From assembly GCA_035515075.1 (NCBI GenBank), contig DATJBZ010000009.1, positions 62,001 through 126,000 on the forward strand: DNA of 64,000 nucleotides, in the 5' to 3' direction. Below are positions 16,201-25,806 of the stretch, piece after piece. Both the position numbers and the translations under genes were made by a program. Within the stretch, counting starts at the first letter, position 1. Every line of letters starts with the position of its first letter. Under the pieces are notes generated by a model. That model ran no database searches. It saw nothing but the letters and a program-made list of their open reading frames with translations, and had not been told where the DNA came from. The stretch is from Moheibacter sp035515075 (GTDB lineage: Bacteria > Bacteroidota > Bacteroidia > Flavobacteriales > Weeksellaceae).

Positions 16201-18804
16201 ATGTTTTTTAGATATCTATTTGCTGTTTTTTTTCTGTTGTTTATCAATGGATGGCTTTTTGCTCAAGTGGAAAATACCGCTTCGCAAAGCGTAGACAGTA
16301 CAAAAGTAGCAATGGATAGCATCAAAATTGATACCATTCAAAATGAACGATTGGAAGATGTTTTGATTTACGATTCTGATGACCAAATTCACGAATGGCG
16401 CAAAAAAATGAGCTATCTCTTGAGGAAAGCTGTGATCAAATATTTGGACATGGAAATTCATGCAGATTACATCGAAATCGATTGGGAAACGGGCGATGTT
16501 TATGCAGATGGGAAAAGAGATTCGATCGGGCTGATCAGTGAACCGACGACCTTTAAACAAGGTGGACAAGAATACGAACAGCACAGTTTCAAAATTAATT
16601 TCAAAACAAAAATAGGTACCGCATACAACGTTAGGATCAATGAAGGAGAAGGGGTTTTGGTAGGCGATCGCGTGAAAAGAGTGAATGACAGCACCATGTA
16701 TGTTCGCGGCGCAGATTATACCACAGACACTTATTTCATCGAAAGAAAAACCGACGATCCAGATTATGTGTTGCGCACCAGTCGGGCCAAATACATCGAT
16801 GGAAAGAACAAAGCCATGGTGACCGGGCCGATCAATATGCGGATTTACGACATTCCAACGCCTTTGGCTTTGCCATTTTCTTACATTCCGATGGGGGAAA
16901 ATCGTTCGGCAGGGATCATCATTCCTTCATTTGGAGAAAGAAATGACGTTGGTTTTTATTTGGATGGCATGGGCTTTTATTTGCCGATTGGCGAATACGT
17001 CGATTTGTCTTTGACGGGAGAAATGTATACCAAAGGAAGTTGGGGAATTCACGCAGCATCAACTTATCGAAAACGTTACCGTTTCAACGGAGGTTTGCGT
17101 TTCGACTATGAAAATCGGATTACAGGGATCAAAGGTCTGGATGATTACAGTAAAATGTCCAATTACCGTTTGAATTGGAACCATTCACAAGACCCGAAAG
17201 CCAATCCGAATTTGATTTTTTCGGCCAATGTCAATTTGTCGAGTTCACAATATTACAGAGAAAGCATCAACAATACCAACGTCATCAATGGCGATGTGTA
17301 CACGAATACGACTTCTTCTTCGGTTTCGGTCAATAAAACTTTTCCGAATTCTCCTTTCTCGATGTCCTTGGTTGCATCGCACCATCAGAACAACAACAGA
17401 AGTACGAACGAGCCTGCAACCATGCAATTTACTTTGCCACAATTGACGGTTAATATGAGCCGAATTTATCCTTTTGCGCCCAAAGTGGGTAGCAAAAAAG
17501 GTTTGTTGAAAAATATTGCCGTGGGCTACAACATGAATTTGGTCAATAAAATCGATACCAACGAGGACGATGCTTTTACCGAAAGAATGTTTGATAATGC
17601 AAAAAGTGGGGCACGTCACAAGGTGAATTTGAATACAGGAGCGACTTTGGGAAGTTATTTCCCGATTTCATTCAATGCATCTTACGATGAAGTTTGGTAC
17701 ATGAAAACTGTAGAAAAAGACTTTGACTACAGCGAGCAAAAAGTGGTAGAAAAAGACATCAATGGATTTGATGCGTTTCGAACTTTCAATATGGGCGGAA
17801 GCATTTCGACGAATTTGTATGGAACTTATCTGGCCAAAGACCAAGCGAATGCAGCCATCAAAGGGATTCGTCATGTAGTTTCTCCCACAATTGGGATGAG
17901 TTTTAGTCCAGATTTTGCGACAGAAGAATGGGGTTATTATGATTATTATCGTGGTGCAGATGGCCGAAAAATCCGTTATTCACGATTTGATGGTGGCGTG
18001 TATGGCGCACCCTCTTCGGGACCGAATGCATCAATCAATTTTGGTTTGCGGAACAATTTGGAAATGAAAGTGAAATCCAAAACGGATTCTACAGGATTTA
18101 ACAAAGTGAAAATCTTTGAATATTTGGACATTTCTTCTTCTTACAATATGGTGGCGGATGAATTCAAATTGGCGCCGGTCAATGTTTCTGGGATGACGCG
18201 TTTGTTCAATTCAAAATTGAATTTACAATTCAGAGCGACCTTTGATCCGTATAAAATGGAGTTTGAAGAAGGTGAAGAATATGGGAAAAGAGTCAATGAA
18301 TTGGGCGCTTTTCGTTTGACGAATTACAGCGTGAACTTTGGGTACAACTTTGACAACAGCAGTTTTGGTTCCAAAGGATTTGATTCAAAAAAATACAACA
18401 AAAGAGGAAGTGTGCGCAATGAGAATTTCTATTTTGATGAAGAAGATTATGCGCATTTCAGCATTCCTTGGCGTTTGGGATTGAATTTTACCCACAACTA
18501 TTCGCGCATGAATACCCGTGAGGGAAACAATACGACGGTTTTGGCCTTGAATGCAGCGATTTCTCCGACACCGTTTTGGAGTTTGAGCACCTCGACTTCG
18601 TATGATTTCAGTTCCAAAGAATTTTCTCAAGCCCGAATTTCTTTCAACCGAGATCTGCGCAGTTTCAACATCTCATTTTCTTGGGTGCCATTTGGCCGCT
18701 ACAAAACCTGGGATTTCTTTATTGGCATCAAAGCAACGATTTTGAGCGATGCAGTGAAATACGATTCAAGGGCGTCCAACTTGCTCAGACAGGGTGATTT
18801 CTAA
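16201..18804 (+). CDS. lptD: LPS-assembly outer-membrane protein LptD
   Basis: 867 residues. It inserts lipopolysaccharide into the outer leaflet of the outer membrane, with an LptE partner. Signal peptide 1-21 (ending LFAQ). Residues about 60-220 form the periplasmic beta-jellyroll (HADYIEIDWETGDVYADG), which holds the strand pattern typical of LptA/OstA folds, and the rest is a large beta-barrel ending near NLLRQGDF. I prefer ATG at 16201 over an in-frame TTG nine bases earlier, because the signal peptide is complete from there. Assignment rests on the jellyroll plus barrel layout; the Bacteroidota form is diverged from the Escherichia protein. Confidence 0.87.
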   Translation: MFFRYLFAVFFLLFINGWLFAQVENTASQSVDSTKVAMDSIKIDTIQNERLEDVLIYDSDDQIHEWRKKMSYLLRKAVIKYLDMEIHADYIEIDWETGDVYADGKRDSIGLISEPTTFKQGGQEYEQHSFKINFKTKIGTAYNVRINEGEGVLVGDRVKRVNDSTMYVRGADYTTDTYFIERKTDDPDYVLRTSRAKYIDGKNKAMVTGPINMRIYDIPTPLALPFSYIPMGENRSAGIIIPSFGERNDVGFYLDGMGFYLPIGEYVDLSLTGEMYTKGSWGIHAASTYRKRYRFNGGLRFDYENRITGIKGLDDYSKMSNYRLNWNHSQDPKANPNLIFSANVNLSSSQYYRESINNTNVINGDVYTNTTSSSVSVNKTFPNSPFSMSLVASHHQNNNRSTNEPATMQFTLPQLTVNMSRIYPFAPKVGSKKGLLKNIAVGYNMNLVNKIDTNEDDAFTERMFDNAKSGARHKVNLNTGATLGSYFPISFNASYDEVWYMKTVEKDFDYSEQKVVEKDINGFDAFRTFNMGGSISTNLYGTYLAKDQANAAIKGIRHVVSPTIGMSFSPDFATEEWGYYDYYRGADGRKIRYSRFDGGVYGAPSSGPNASINFGLRNNLEMKVKSKTDSTGFNKVKIFEYLDISSSYNMVADEFKLAPVNVSGMTRLFNSKLNLQFRATFDPYKMEFEEGEEYGKRVNELGAFRLTNYSVNFGYNFDNSSFGSKGFDSKKYNKRGSVRNENFYFDEEDYAHFSIPWRLGLNFTHNYSRMNTREGNNTTVLALNAAISPTPFWSLSTSTSYDFSSKEFSQARISFNRDLRSFNISFSWVPFGRYKTWDFFIGIKATILSDAVKYDSRASNLLRQGDF

Positions 18805-18831
18805 ATTGAAATGCAATATGTTTTTGAGAAA

Positions 18832-19173
18832 TTAGTCGTTAAATTTATTTTTGATGGCGTATTCTACTTTGAAATACAATAACACAACGGTAAAAATGAC
18901 CATCACCAGACCAACGATCAAATTGGTCATAGCATCGACTTCGATGAATTTTCCTATAAAACTGGTCAAAGCGAGAAAGAAACCTAAATTCATCAATTCT
19001 CCGGCCGCATAATTCTGAGCGAAATCCCATTTCTCTTGGGATTGCATGGCACGTTTGGAACGGTAACCATAAAGATGGTTGATCTTTTTTGGTGGATTTT
19101 TTGCCATCCAGTAACCTGCGATAAAAAAAATAGGACCAACCAACAATGGAATGTAGATAATTCGATCGAACAT
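18832..19173 (-). CDS. SdpI-family small membrane protein
   Basis: 113 residues with three hydrophobic segments (about 6-23, 58-75 and 85-102) and the SdpI-family pattern between them (NHLYGYRSKRAM, then W-x-FAQNYAA). In Bacillus, SdpI gives immunity to a peptide toxin and acts as a signal receptor; in Bacteroidota the family is common and its role unknown. The ORF stays open far upstream, but the ATG at 19173 is the only start next to the promoter and the only one that leaves a sensible N-terminal membrane helix. Confidence 0.82.
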   Translation of the reverse strand: MFDRIIYIPLLVGPIFFIAGYWMAKNPPKKINHLYGYRSKRAMQSQEKWDFAQNYAAGELMNLGFFLALTSFIGKFIEVDAMTNLIVGLVMVIFTVVLLYFKVEYAIKNKFND

Positions 19174-19191
19174 TTTTAATAGTTTATTGCA

Positions 19192-19199
19192 CAAATTTA
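19192..19199 (-). promoter_or_regulatory. Promoter -7 element of the SdpI-like gene
   Basis: TAAATTTG on the minus strand, a perfect match, 18 nt before the ATG. Confidence 0.6.
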
Positions 19200-19212
19200 G
19201 TTTAAAAGTACC

Positions 19213-19220
19213 TAATTTAG
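19213..19220 (+). promoter_or_regulatory. -7 element of the DUF393 gene, 4 nt before its ATG
   Basis: TAATTTAG, one base from TAnnTTTG, followed by CCAG and then the ATG. The predicted transcript would start at or next to the start codon. Confidence 0.45.
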
Positions 19221-19224
19221 CCAG

Positions 19225-19626
19225 ATGGAAGCAGTCAAAATCGTTTTTTTTGATGGAGTTTGTAATCTTTGCAATGCAAGTGTGCAGCGAATTATACAAA
19301 ATGATCGACACAATCAATTCAAATTTGCTTCCTTGCAATCCGATTTTGGGCAAGCGTTTCTGAAGAAGCATCATTTTGATACCGAGCGATTTACTTCGAT
19401 CATTCTTTTGGATAACGCAAAAGTTTATACCGAATCGGATGCCGTTTTGCGGATTGCACAAGACTTGAATGGAAAATACCGTTGGTTGGGACATCTGAGG
19501 ATTTTGCCCAAATTCTTTCGGGATGCCATTTATCGTTGGGTGGCAAACAATCGCTACCGTTGGTTTGGTCAACAAAAGGACTGTTGGTTGCCCACACCAA
19601 AATTAAAGGATAAATTTATTAACTAA
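19225..19626 (+). CDS. DUF393 (YuxK-like) thiol-disulfide oxidoreductase family protein
   Basis: 133 residues. The N-terminal FFDGVCNLCN motif (residues 8-17) is the DxxCxxC signature of the DUF393 family, which is related to thioredoxin-like redox proteins. The mature fold continues with KFASLQSDFGQ and a C-terminal RWVANNRYRWFG segment, also family-typical. No signal peptide, so cytoplasmic. Substrate unknown. It is divergent from the SdpI-like gene across 51 bp and is followed after 10 bp by the TraB/GumN gene. Confidence 0.87.
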   Translation: MEAVKIVFFDGVCNLCNASVQRIIQNDRHNQFKFASLQSDFGQAFLKKHHFDTERFTSIILLDNAKVYTESDAVLRIAQDLNGKYRWLGHLRILPKFFRDAIYRWVANNRYRWFGQQKDCWLPTPKLKDKFIN

Positions 19627-19636
19627 TCAACTGAAA

Positions 19637-20515
19637 ATGATGAACCGAGTATTTGTTGTCTTATTATTGAGTGTGTTTCAATTGGGATTTGCCCAAACCA
19701 TTCAAGAAAAAGCCTTGTTGTGGGAAATTTCTGGCAAGAATTTGACATCTCCTTCGTATTTGTTTGGGACGATTCACATTGCTTGTCAAGGCGAAGTGGA
19801 AATGCGGCCTGAAATCCAAAAAGCGTGGGATGCAACGGAACAATTGGTGTTAGAAATCGACATGGACGATCCGGCGATGATCATGAAATTGATGCAAGCT
19901 TCTTTGTCGAAGGATGGGCAAACCATCAGTGAGAAATTGGGCGAGGAATTATCTGATCAATTGAATGTGTTGTTGGAAGAAAGAATGGAGGCGAGTTTGA
20001 GCCAATTTGACAACCTGAATTTGCCGACCTTTTTGGCACAAATGAGTTTGTTGGGTTTGGATTGTCCCATGGATTTTGGTTACGATCTATTGTTGATGCA
20101 AACTGCGATGCAAGGGCAAAAAGAAGTGTTGGGATTGGAAAGCATTGAGGCGCAAATTGAAGTTTTGTTGGGCGGTTCGGATGAAGACAGCGTGAAAGCC
20201 ATTCGTTATTTTGTGGAACATTTTGACGAATTGAAACAACAAACTGCAGCAATCATGGCGATGTACCAAGCGCAAGACATCGAACAATTGTATGCAGCGA
20301 CAGTCGCGGATTTTACCAATCCCAACCATTCGTATGGCAACATCGAAGATTTTCTGGACAACCGAAACATCAATTGGATTCCAGTGATTGAAAAAAAGAT
20401 CCAACAAAAACCGAGTTTCATTGCTTTTGGTGCTGCCCACTTGGCTGGTAAAAATGGGGTGATCAATTTGTTGAAAAAGGCAGGTTATACTTTGACGCCG
20501 ATTTTTTCGGAATGA
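19637..20515 (+). CDS. TraB/GumN-family exported protein
   Basis: 292 residues with a signal peptide (1-20, ending GFAQ). The TraB/GumN fold is visible from LLWEISG and YLFGTIHI (residues about 37-44, where the conserved GTxH motif sits) to FIAFGAAHLAGKNG near the C-terminus, the second conserved G-x-x-H motif. These two His-containing motifs are proposed metal ligands of a metalloprotease-like site. It starts 10 nt after the DUF393 gene and is probably co-transcribed. Biological role unknown. Confidence 0.88.
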   Translation: MMNRVFVVLLLSVFQLGFAQTIQEKALLWEISGKNLTSPSYLFGTIHIACQGEVEMRPEIQKAWDATEQLVLEIDMDDPAMIMKLMQASLSKDGQTISEKLGEELSDQLNVLLEERMEASLSQFDNLNLPTFLAQMSLLGLDCPMDFGYDLLLMQTAMQGQKEVLGLESIEAQIEVLLGGSDEDSVKAIRYFVEHFDELKQQTAAIMAMYQAQDIEQLYAATVADFTNPNHSYGNIEDFLDNRNINWIPVIEKKIQQKPSFIAFGAAHLAGKNGVINLLKKAGYTLTPIFSE

Positions 20516-20858
20516 ACGCATTGAGGATGAAATAAGCGGAGGTAGAATTTCTTGCTGCATTTTCCGATGGCCTTTTATTTTCTTTTTTTTGAAGATTTCT
20601 GAGCATTTTGTGGAAAAAGCTTTGGGCTTTTCTACAGTCTCAGATGTTTTTTTTTGATTTTTAACGGAAAAGTTCAAAGAAAATAGACTCCATGTTCATT
20701 GAGTTTTGCTGTGGTAACTGCTTGGTTTTGAGTTATGTTTTAAAATGTCACGTTTTTTCCAGTCGAATTTTTGCAAAAAAAAATGGGGTAGAATTGAAAA
20801 CTAAATAGATTTGAGATTTCTATTAACATAAACTTTCAATTGTTTAATTCAATACCTT
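20516..20858. other. Gene-free region
   Basis: 343 nt without a supported gene. A weak hairpin with AAAAGC/GCTTTT arms near 20615-20630 might end the upstream transcript. The right half should hold the promoter of the S74 protein, but no good TAnnTTTG element was found. Confidence 0.45.
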
Positions 20859-22733
20859 ATGAAAAAAAATGTCCTCATTCTCTTTACTTTTATTGGTGCT
20901 TCACTTGTTTATTCTCAAGTGGGCATAGGAACAGAAAATCCCAATCCTGATGCTTTATTGGAAATCGACGCAACAACCCAACAAGGCGGTTTGTTATTGC
21001 CCAGAGTCGCCTTGGTTTCCACTACAGCCGCAGCTCCTTTGACGGCGCATGTCCAAGGTATGGTCTTGTACAATACCGCGACGACCACAGGTGAAAATTC
21101 GGTTTCTCCGGGTTATTATTACAATGATGGAAGTCAATGGGTCCAAATCAATGCAGCAGATGGTGGTGGAAGTGCTTCGGGCACAGCTTGGTCAATGCAG
21201 GGGAACGCTGGTACCGATGCAGCAACTGACTTCATTGGCACAACCGATACACAACCTTTGGTCTTCAAAGTCAACAATACGCGTACAGGATTTTTAGACC
21301 ATCGTAAAAATGGTAATTTATTTTTAGGACTAGAAGCGGGGAACATGACGACAACTGGTACCCGTAATATCGGCATAGGTGAAGGTGTGCTTAAACTCAA
21401 CACCACAGGCGTTGCAAATACTGGTTTTGGCATTTTTACGCTGAGCTCTAATCTCACGGGTAGATCCAATGCTGCTTTCGGCTCTGCTGTACTTTTTCAA
21501 AACACAACTGGTAGCCAGAATGCAGGTTTTGGTGCCTCTGTGCTTAGTCAAAATACTACAGGAAGTAACAATTCGGGATTTGGTTATGTTTCTCTTTATT
21601 CAAATACTATAGGAAGTTTCAATACAGGATTTGGTTATGAAACGCTTTATTCTAATACTGTAGGGAGTTTCAATGCCGCGCTTGGGGCTCGTGCACTTAG
21701 GTTAAACACTACTGGTGAGTATAATTCGGCCTTTGGCAATCAGGCGCTTTATTCAAATACTACAGGGAGTAATAATGCTGGTTTCGGTGCTTATGTGCTT
21801 CATAAAAATACAATTGGAGAAAATAATTCAGGTTTTGGCTATGAAGCGCTTTATTCTAATACGTCAGGAAGCTATAATGTAGCCTTTGGTTTAGCAGCAT
21901 TGAGGTCAAATAGTACTGGGCGATTCAATGTTGGTTTTGGAGCTTCTTCGCTTTATTCAAATACCATAGGTATTTCCAATTCTGGTTTTGGTAATGAGGT
22001 GCTTTATTCGAATACCACAGGAAGTTATAATGCTGGCTTTGGAGCAACTTCTCTTTCTAATAACACTACAGGAGGTTATAATACTGGGTTAGGTAATCGA
22101 GCTCTTTTTTCTAATACCACAGGGAGCAATAATGTTGGGGTAGGATATCGTGCGCTTTCTACAAATATTACAGGAAGTTACAATACGGGAGTGGGTTTCT
22201 CAGCGGATGTTGCCTTCGATAACTTAAACAATGCAACCGCGATTGGCTATGATGCGAAAGTGAATGCAAGTAATAAGGTAAGAATCGGAAATAGTGAGGT
22301 TACCGTCATTGAAGGCCAAGTACCTTTTACAACGCCTTCGGATGCGCGCTTCAAAAGCAATGTGCAACACAATGTACCCGGTTTGGCGTTCATCAATCAA
22401 CTCCAGCCGGTTACTTATTATTTTGACAACCAGAAAATGGGGCAACAACTCAAAGAAAAATCTACCGACCTTAAAAAGACAGCGTCAAAAAAAATCCAAA
22501 CCGGCTTTTTGGCCCAAGACGTAGAGAAAGCAGCCCAAGCCTTGAACTACAGTTTTGATGGAGTCCATGCACCCGAAAATTCCGACGATTACTATACCTT
22601 GTCCTACAGCCAATTTGTGGTGCCTTTGGTGCAAGCGGTTAAAGAACAACAAGAAATGATCGAAGCACAACAAGCATTGATCAAAGATTTGCAAAATGAA
22701 ATGGCAGAGATGAAATCTCAATTGAACCCATAA
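20859..22733 (+). CDS. Surface protein with 17-residue repeats and S74 chaperone domain
   Basis: 624 residues. A signal peptide (1-19, ending VYSQ) is followed by a conserved N-terminal segment (GIGTENPNPDALLEI) found in many Bacteroidota tail-fibre-like proteins. Residues 172-443 are sixteen tandem 17-residue repeats with consensus GFG-x3-L-x2-NTTGS-x-N-x, likely a trimeric beta-helix stalk. From S494-D495 (TPSDARFK) to the end is a peptidase S74/intramolecular chaperone domain that helps trimerisation and is cut off at that Ser. The last 50 residues are a heptad-rich coiled coil. No T9SS sorting domain is visible. Likely a fibre-like adhesin. Confidence 0.87.
   Translation: MKKNVLILFTFIGASLVYSQVGIGTENPNPDALLEIDATTQQGGLLLPRVALVSTTAAAPLTAHVQGMVLYNTATTTGENSVSPGYYYNDGSQWVQINAADGGGSASGTAWSMQGNAGTDAATDFIGTTDTQPLVFKVNNTRTGFLDHRKNGNLFLGLEAGNMTTTGTRNIGIGEGVLKLNTTGVANTGFGIFTLSSNLTGRSNAAFGSAVLFQNTTGSQNAGFGASVLSQNTTGSNNSGFGYVSLYSNTIGSFNTGFGYETLYSNTVGSFNAALGARALRLNTTGEYNSAFGNQALYSNTTGSNNAGFGAYVLHKNTIGENNSGFGYEALYSNTSGSYNVAFGLAALRSNSTGRFNVGFGASSLYSNTIGISNSGFGNEVLYSNTTGSYNAGFGATSLSNNTTGGYNTGLGNRALFSNTTGSNNVGVGYRALSTNITGSYNTGVGFSADVAFDNLNNATAIGYDAKVNASNKVRIGNSEVTVIEGQVPFTTPSDARFKSNVQHNVPGLAFINQLQPVTYYFDNQKMGQQLKEKSTDLKKTASKKIQTGFLAQDVEKAAQALNYSFDGVHAPENSDDYYTLSYSQFVVPLVQAVKEQQEMIEAQQALIKDLQNEMAEMKSQLNP
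21372..22187 (+). repeat. Sixteen tandem 51-bp repeats
   Basis: Each unit encodes 17 residues starting GFG (or AFG, GLG, GVG, ALG) with an NTTG or similar turn. A degenerate extra unit precedes at 21321-21371. Units differ at many third positions, so this is an old array. Confidence 0.88.
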
Positions 22734-22757
22734 GCTCAACCAACCACCTATTTTTTG

Positions 22758-22789
22758 AAAGCGCCATTGTTTGTATGCAATGGCGCTTT
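22758..22789. terminator. Bidirectional terminator
   Basis: Perfect 12-bp stem AAAGCGCCATTG/CAATGGCGCTTT with an 8-nt loop and a T-rich run on each side, between two convergent genes. Confidence 0.9.
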
Positions 22790-22809
22790 TTATTTTAATG
22801 GATAGACTT

Positions 22810-24171
22810 TTATTGGATGATTTTCACAATGTCGCTTTGGGTGATGATTTGATGAGAGCCATCTTTCATTTCGATCAAAACAGCCGAATTGTCTTCGTTG
22901 ATCAGTGGTGCAATGGCTTCAATTTTCGCATCCATTGGAAGAATCGGATAAGCTTTTTTCATGATGGAAATGATGCTTTGGTTCGCCAAATCCTTGTTGT
23001 CAAAATACAATTGGAACAAGGTCTTTTCATCAATCGACCCAACAAAACCATGAATGTCCACTACTGGTAATTTTGAGATTTGATGGGTTTTCATCCGATC
23101 AATCGCATGAGCAACCAATTCTTCTGTTCGTACGGTAACGAGTTTTTGTGCGGGGCGATTTTCAATCAAATCCGCTACTGTATTGATTTCAACATCCAAA
23201 AATCCTTTTTCCCGCATCCAATCGTCGTTGAACATTTTTCCAACATAACGGCTGCCATGGTCATGAAACAAAACGACCACCACATCGTCTTCGGTAAATT
23301 CATCTTTCAATTGCAACAATCCTTTGATGGCGGATCCAGCTGAATTGCCAACAAAAATTCCTTCTTCTTTGGCCAATCGACGGGTATAAACCGCGGCATC
23401 TTTGTCAGTTACTTTGGTGAAACCTTCGATCAAAGAAAAATCCACATTCAGCGGTAAAATGTCCTCGCCAATGCCTTCGGTGATGTAAGAGTAAATTTCA
23501 TTTTCATCAAAAATGCCGGTTTCGTGGTATTTTTTAAACACAGAACCATAAGTGTCTACACCCCAAATTTTGATGTTTGGATTTTTTTCTTTCAAATATT
23601 TTCCAACACCAGAAATCGTTCCTCCTGTTCCTACCCCTACGATAAAATGAGTGATTTTCCCTTCGGTTTGTTCCCAAATTTCTGGGCCTGTTTGCTCATA
23701 GTGTGCTTGTGCGTTTGATGGATTGTCATATTGGTTCACATACCAAGAATTGGGCGTTTCTTCGGCCAATCTTTTCGATACCGAATAGTAAGATCTCGGA
23801 TCATCGGGTTCTACATCGGTTGGGCAAACCACGACTTCAGCGCCCACCGCACGCAAGATGTCCATTTTTTCTTTGGATTGTTTGTCTGAAATCACACAAA
23901 TCAACTGATAGCCTTTGATGATTGCACCCAACGCCAATCCCATGCCTGTGTTGCCAGAAGTTCCTTCAATGATGGTGCCTCCAGGTTGTAAACGGCCGTC
24001 GGCTTCTGCGTCTTCAATCATCTTGATCGCCATGCGGTCTTTGACCGAATTACCAGGATTGAAAGTTTCTACTTTGGCCAATACCAAAGCGGGAATGTCT
24101 TGTGTGATGCGATTGATTTTCACCAAAGGCGTATTGCCGATGGTTTCCAATATGTTGTTGTAATAGTTCAT
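22810..24171 (-). CDS. PLP-dependent cystathionine beta-synthase/cysteine synthase-type enzyme with CBS domains
   Basis: 453 residues. The fold-type II PLP domain (1 to about 320) has GNTPLVK, the Schiff-base lysine K44 in NPGNSVKDR, the substrate loop EGTSGNTG and the phosphate-binding GVGTGGTISG. A tandem CBS-domain pair (about 340-453) follows, as in eukaryotic cystathionine beta-synthase but without a heme-binding N-terminus. It should condense serine or O-acetylserine with homocysteine or sulfide. The CBS pair suggests allosteric control by an adenosyl compound. The ATG at 24171 fits the promoter; an upstream in-frame start is less likely. Confidence 0.9.
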   Translation of the reverse strand: MNYYNNILETIGNTPLVKINRITQDIPALVLAKVETFNPGNSVKDRMAIKMIEDAEADGRLQPGGTIIEGTSGNTGMGLALGAIIKGYQLICVISDKQSKEKMDILRAVGAEVVVCPTDVEPDDPRSYYSVSKRLAEETPNSWYVNQYDNPSNAQAHYEQTGPEIWEQTEGKITHFIVGVGTGGTISGVGKYLKEKNPNIKIWGVDTYGSVFKKYHETGIFDENEIYSYITEGIGEDILPLNVDFSLIEGFTKVTDKDAAVYTRRLAKEEGIFVGNSAGSAIKGLLQLKDEFTEDDVVVVLFHDHGSRYVGKMFNDDWMREKGFLDVEINTVADLIENRPAQKLVTVRTEELVAHAIDRMKTHQISKLPVVDIHGFVGSIDEKTLFQLYFDNKDLANQSIISIMKKAYPILPMDAKIEAIAPLINEDNSAVLIEMKDGSHQIITQSDIVKIIQ

Positions 24172-24189
24172 TTTGTTCAATTCAAGCGA

Positions 24190-24197
24190 CAAAGATA
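24190..24197 (-). promoter_or_regulatory. Promoter -7 element of the PLP/CBS-domain gene
   Basis: TATCTTTG on the minus strand, a perfect match, 18 nt before the ATG. Confidence 0.65.
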
Positions 24198-24340
24198 ATT
24201 GTTTCTACCGATGAAATGAATGCAAAGCCGCTGAAGATTCGAGGGAATGCTTTGGGCATCGTTTTTTTAGGGTTTGAATGGATTCAGACGAAGGAAATTC
24301 ATCCAAGATTCCAAGATTTTGTCCTGAAATGAATCAAAAA

Positions 24341-24371
24341 AAAGCAGTTCAGAATGATTCCGAACCGCTTT
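24341..24371 (-). terminator. Terminator of the RND efflux operon
   Basis: Ten-base arms AAAGCAGTTC (24341-24350) and GAACCGCTTT (24362-24371) pair with one G-U on the minus strand and are followed there by a T run. It lies 25 nt after the channel gene stop. Confidence 0.8.
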
Positions 24372-24396
24372 CCAATTAAAAACTTTAAAAACAAAA

Positions 24397-25800
24397 TTAT
24401 CTCCAACCGCCACCAACAGCTTTGTATAGCTGTACGAGCGCATTGAGTTTTCCATATTGGGTATTGATCAAATTCAATTGTGCGTTCAACGCATTTTCTC
24501 TGGCGGTCAAAACTTCCAAATAATTGGCCATCCCATAGTTCAACAATTCTTCCGAATAAGTCGTTGCATTTTGGTAAGCTTCATATTCTTTTTGTTTCAA
24601 CTCCGCCTTGGCATCATTGGTTTGGTAAGTGTACAAAGCATCAGAAACTTCTTTGCTCGCGATCAAAATACTTTGTTTGTAATCCAACAAAGCAATTTCT
24701 TGCTGTGCTTTGCTGACTTCATATTGGGTCCTGATTTGACGACCGTTCAAAATCGGTTGGGTCAAAGAACCTACGATGCTGGCAAAAAGAGAATTGGCAT
24801 TGAATAATTTGTCAAAATCCATGCTTTGAATTCCTCCATTGGCCGTCAAACGCAAACTTGGATAAAAGCTGCTGCGTGCAACATTGGTCAATTCAAATGC
24901 ATTGATCAAACGGTATTCTGCTGCCATGATGTCTGGACGATTGCTCAACAACTGAATCGGCAAACCGATGTTCAAATCCGTTTGAATATTCTGAGCATCC
25001 AAAACAGAACGCTCAATGCTTTGTGGACTTTCGCCCAACAAAATACTGAAAGCGTTTTCTAAGATTTTGATGTTGTTGTCCACATCCAAAATCATCGATT
25101 GTGCACTGATCAACTGGGCTTCAGTTTGTTTCACCGCTACTTCCGTCACATTGCCCGCTTCTTTCAAAGCTTGAATGGTTTCGAAACTTTGTTCACGGTT
25201 GGCAATGGTTTCTTGGATGATTTTTTTCTGTTCATCCAAAGCTAACAATTGGTAGTACATGCTCGCCAAGCCAGCGACTAAGTTGGATTTGATCGCTTGG
25301 TGTGCGGCGACAGTTTGCAAATAAGTGGCAGAAGCTGCTCTTTTATTGCTCCTGATTTTTCCCCAAATGTCGGCTTCCCATGAAAGACTGGCGCCCAATT
25401 CAAATTGGTCATTGTATTGTCTTTCGTTCAAAACTTGTCCTTGCAAACCATTCAAAGAAGCAGTTGAGTAGTTGTAAGCAGCACTTCCATTAATAGTAGG
25501 GAAGTAAGCTGCTTTTCCTAATTTGACATAAGCTTGGGCGGCTTCAATGTTCTGCAAAGCCATGCGAACATCCAAATTATTGGTCAACGCTTGGTCGATG
25601 TATTGGTTCAACTTTTCATCGGTAAAAATATTTTTCCATGAAAGATTGGCCATGCTCAAACTGTCTTGTTCGATCTGGTCCGTTCTGAAATATTTTTCTT
25701 GGACCACTTCATTTTCTTTCCTTTGGTAGTCCTTGGCGACAAAACAAGATTGTAATGCAAACAAAGCCACCATGGGAAGTATATATTTGATGTTTTTCAT
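24397..25800 (-). CDS. TolC/OprM-type outer-membrane efflux channel lipoprotein
   Basis: 467 residues. A lipoprotein signal ends in LQSC, giving a lipidated Cys19. Two homologous halves of long helices plus short barrel strands make up the outer-membrane efflux family; ADIWGKIRSNKRAA and the PTINGSAAYNYS segment are typical of the NodT/OprM branch. As a trimer it forms the exit duct for the pump encoded just upstream. ATG at 25800 is preferred; an in-frame TTG two codons earlier overlaps nothing useful. Last gene of the efflux operon. Confidence 0.92.
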   Translation of the reverse strand: MKNIKYILPMVALFALQSCFVAKDYQRKENEVVQEKYFRTDQIEQDSLSMANLSWKNIFTDEKLNQYIDQALTNNLDVRMALQNIEAAQAYVKLGKAAYFPTINGSAAYNYSTASLNGLQGQVLNERQYNDQFELGASLSWEADIWGKIRSNKRAASATYLQTVAAHQAIKSNLVAGLASMYYQLLALDEQKKIIQETIANREQSFETIQALKEAGNVTEVAVKQTEAQLISAQSMILDVDNNIKILENAFSILLGESPQSIERSVLDAQNIQTDLNIGLPIQLLSNRPDIMAAEYRLINAFELTNVARSSFYPSLRLTANGGIQSMDFDKLFNANSLFASIVGSLTQPILNGRQIRTQYEVSKAQQEIALLDYKQSILIASKEVSDALYTYQTNDAKAELKQKEYEAYQNATTYSEELLNYGMANYLEVLTARENALNAQLNLINTQYGKLNALVQLYKAVGGGWR

Positions 25801-25806
25801 TTTCAA

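Noticed and set aside
19174..19575. Long N-terminal extension of the SdpI-like protein
   Set aside because: It is antisense to the DUF393 gene; the ATG at 19173 follows a good promoter and starts a membrane helix.
21372..22187. 51-bp periodic region as a CRISPR array
   Set aside because: The period is a continuous coding repeat in one frame with no constant repeat and unique spacers.
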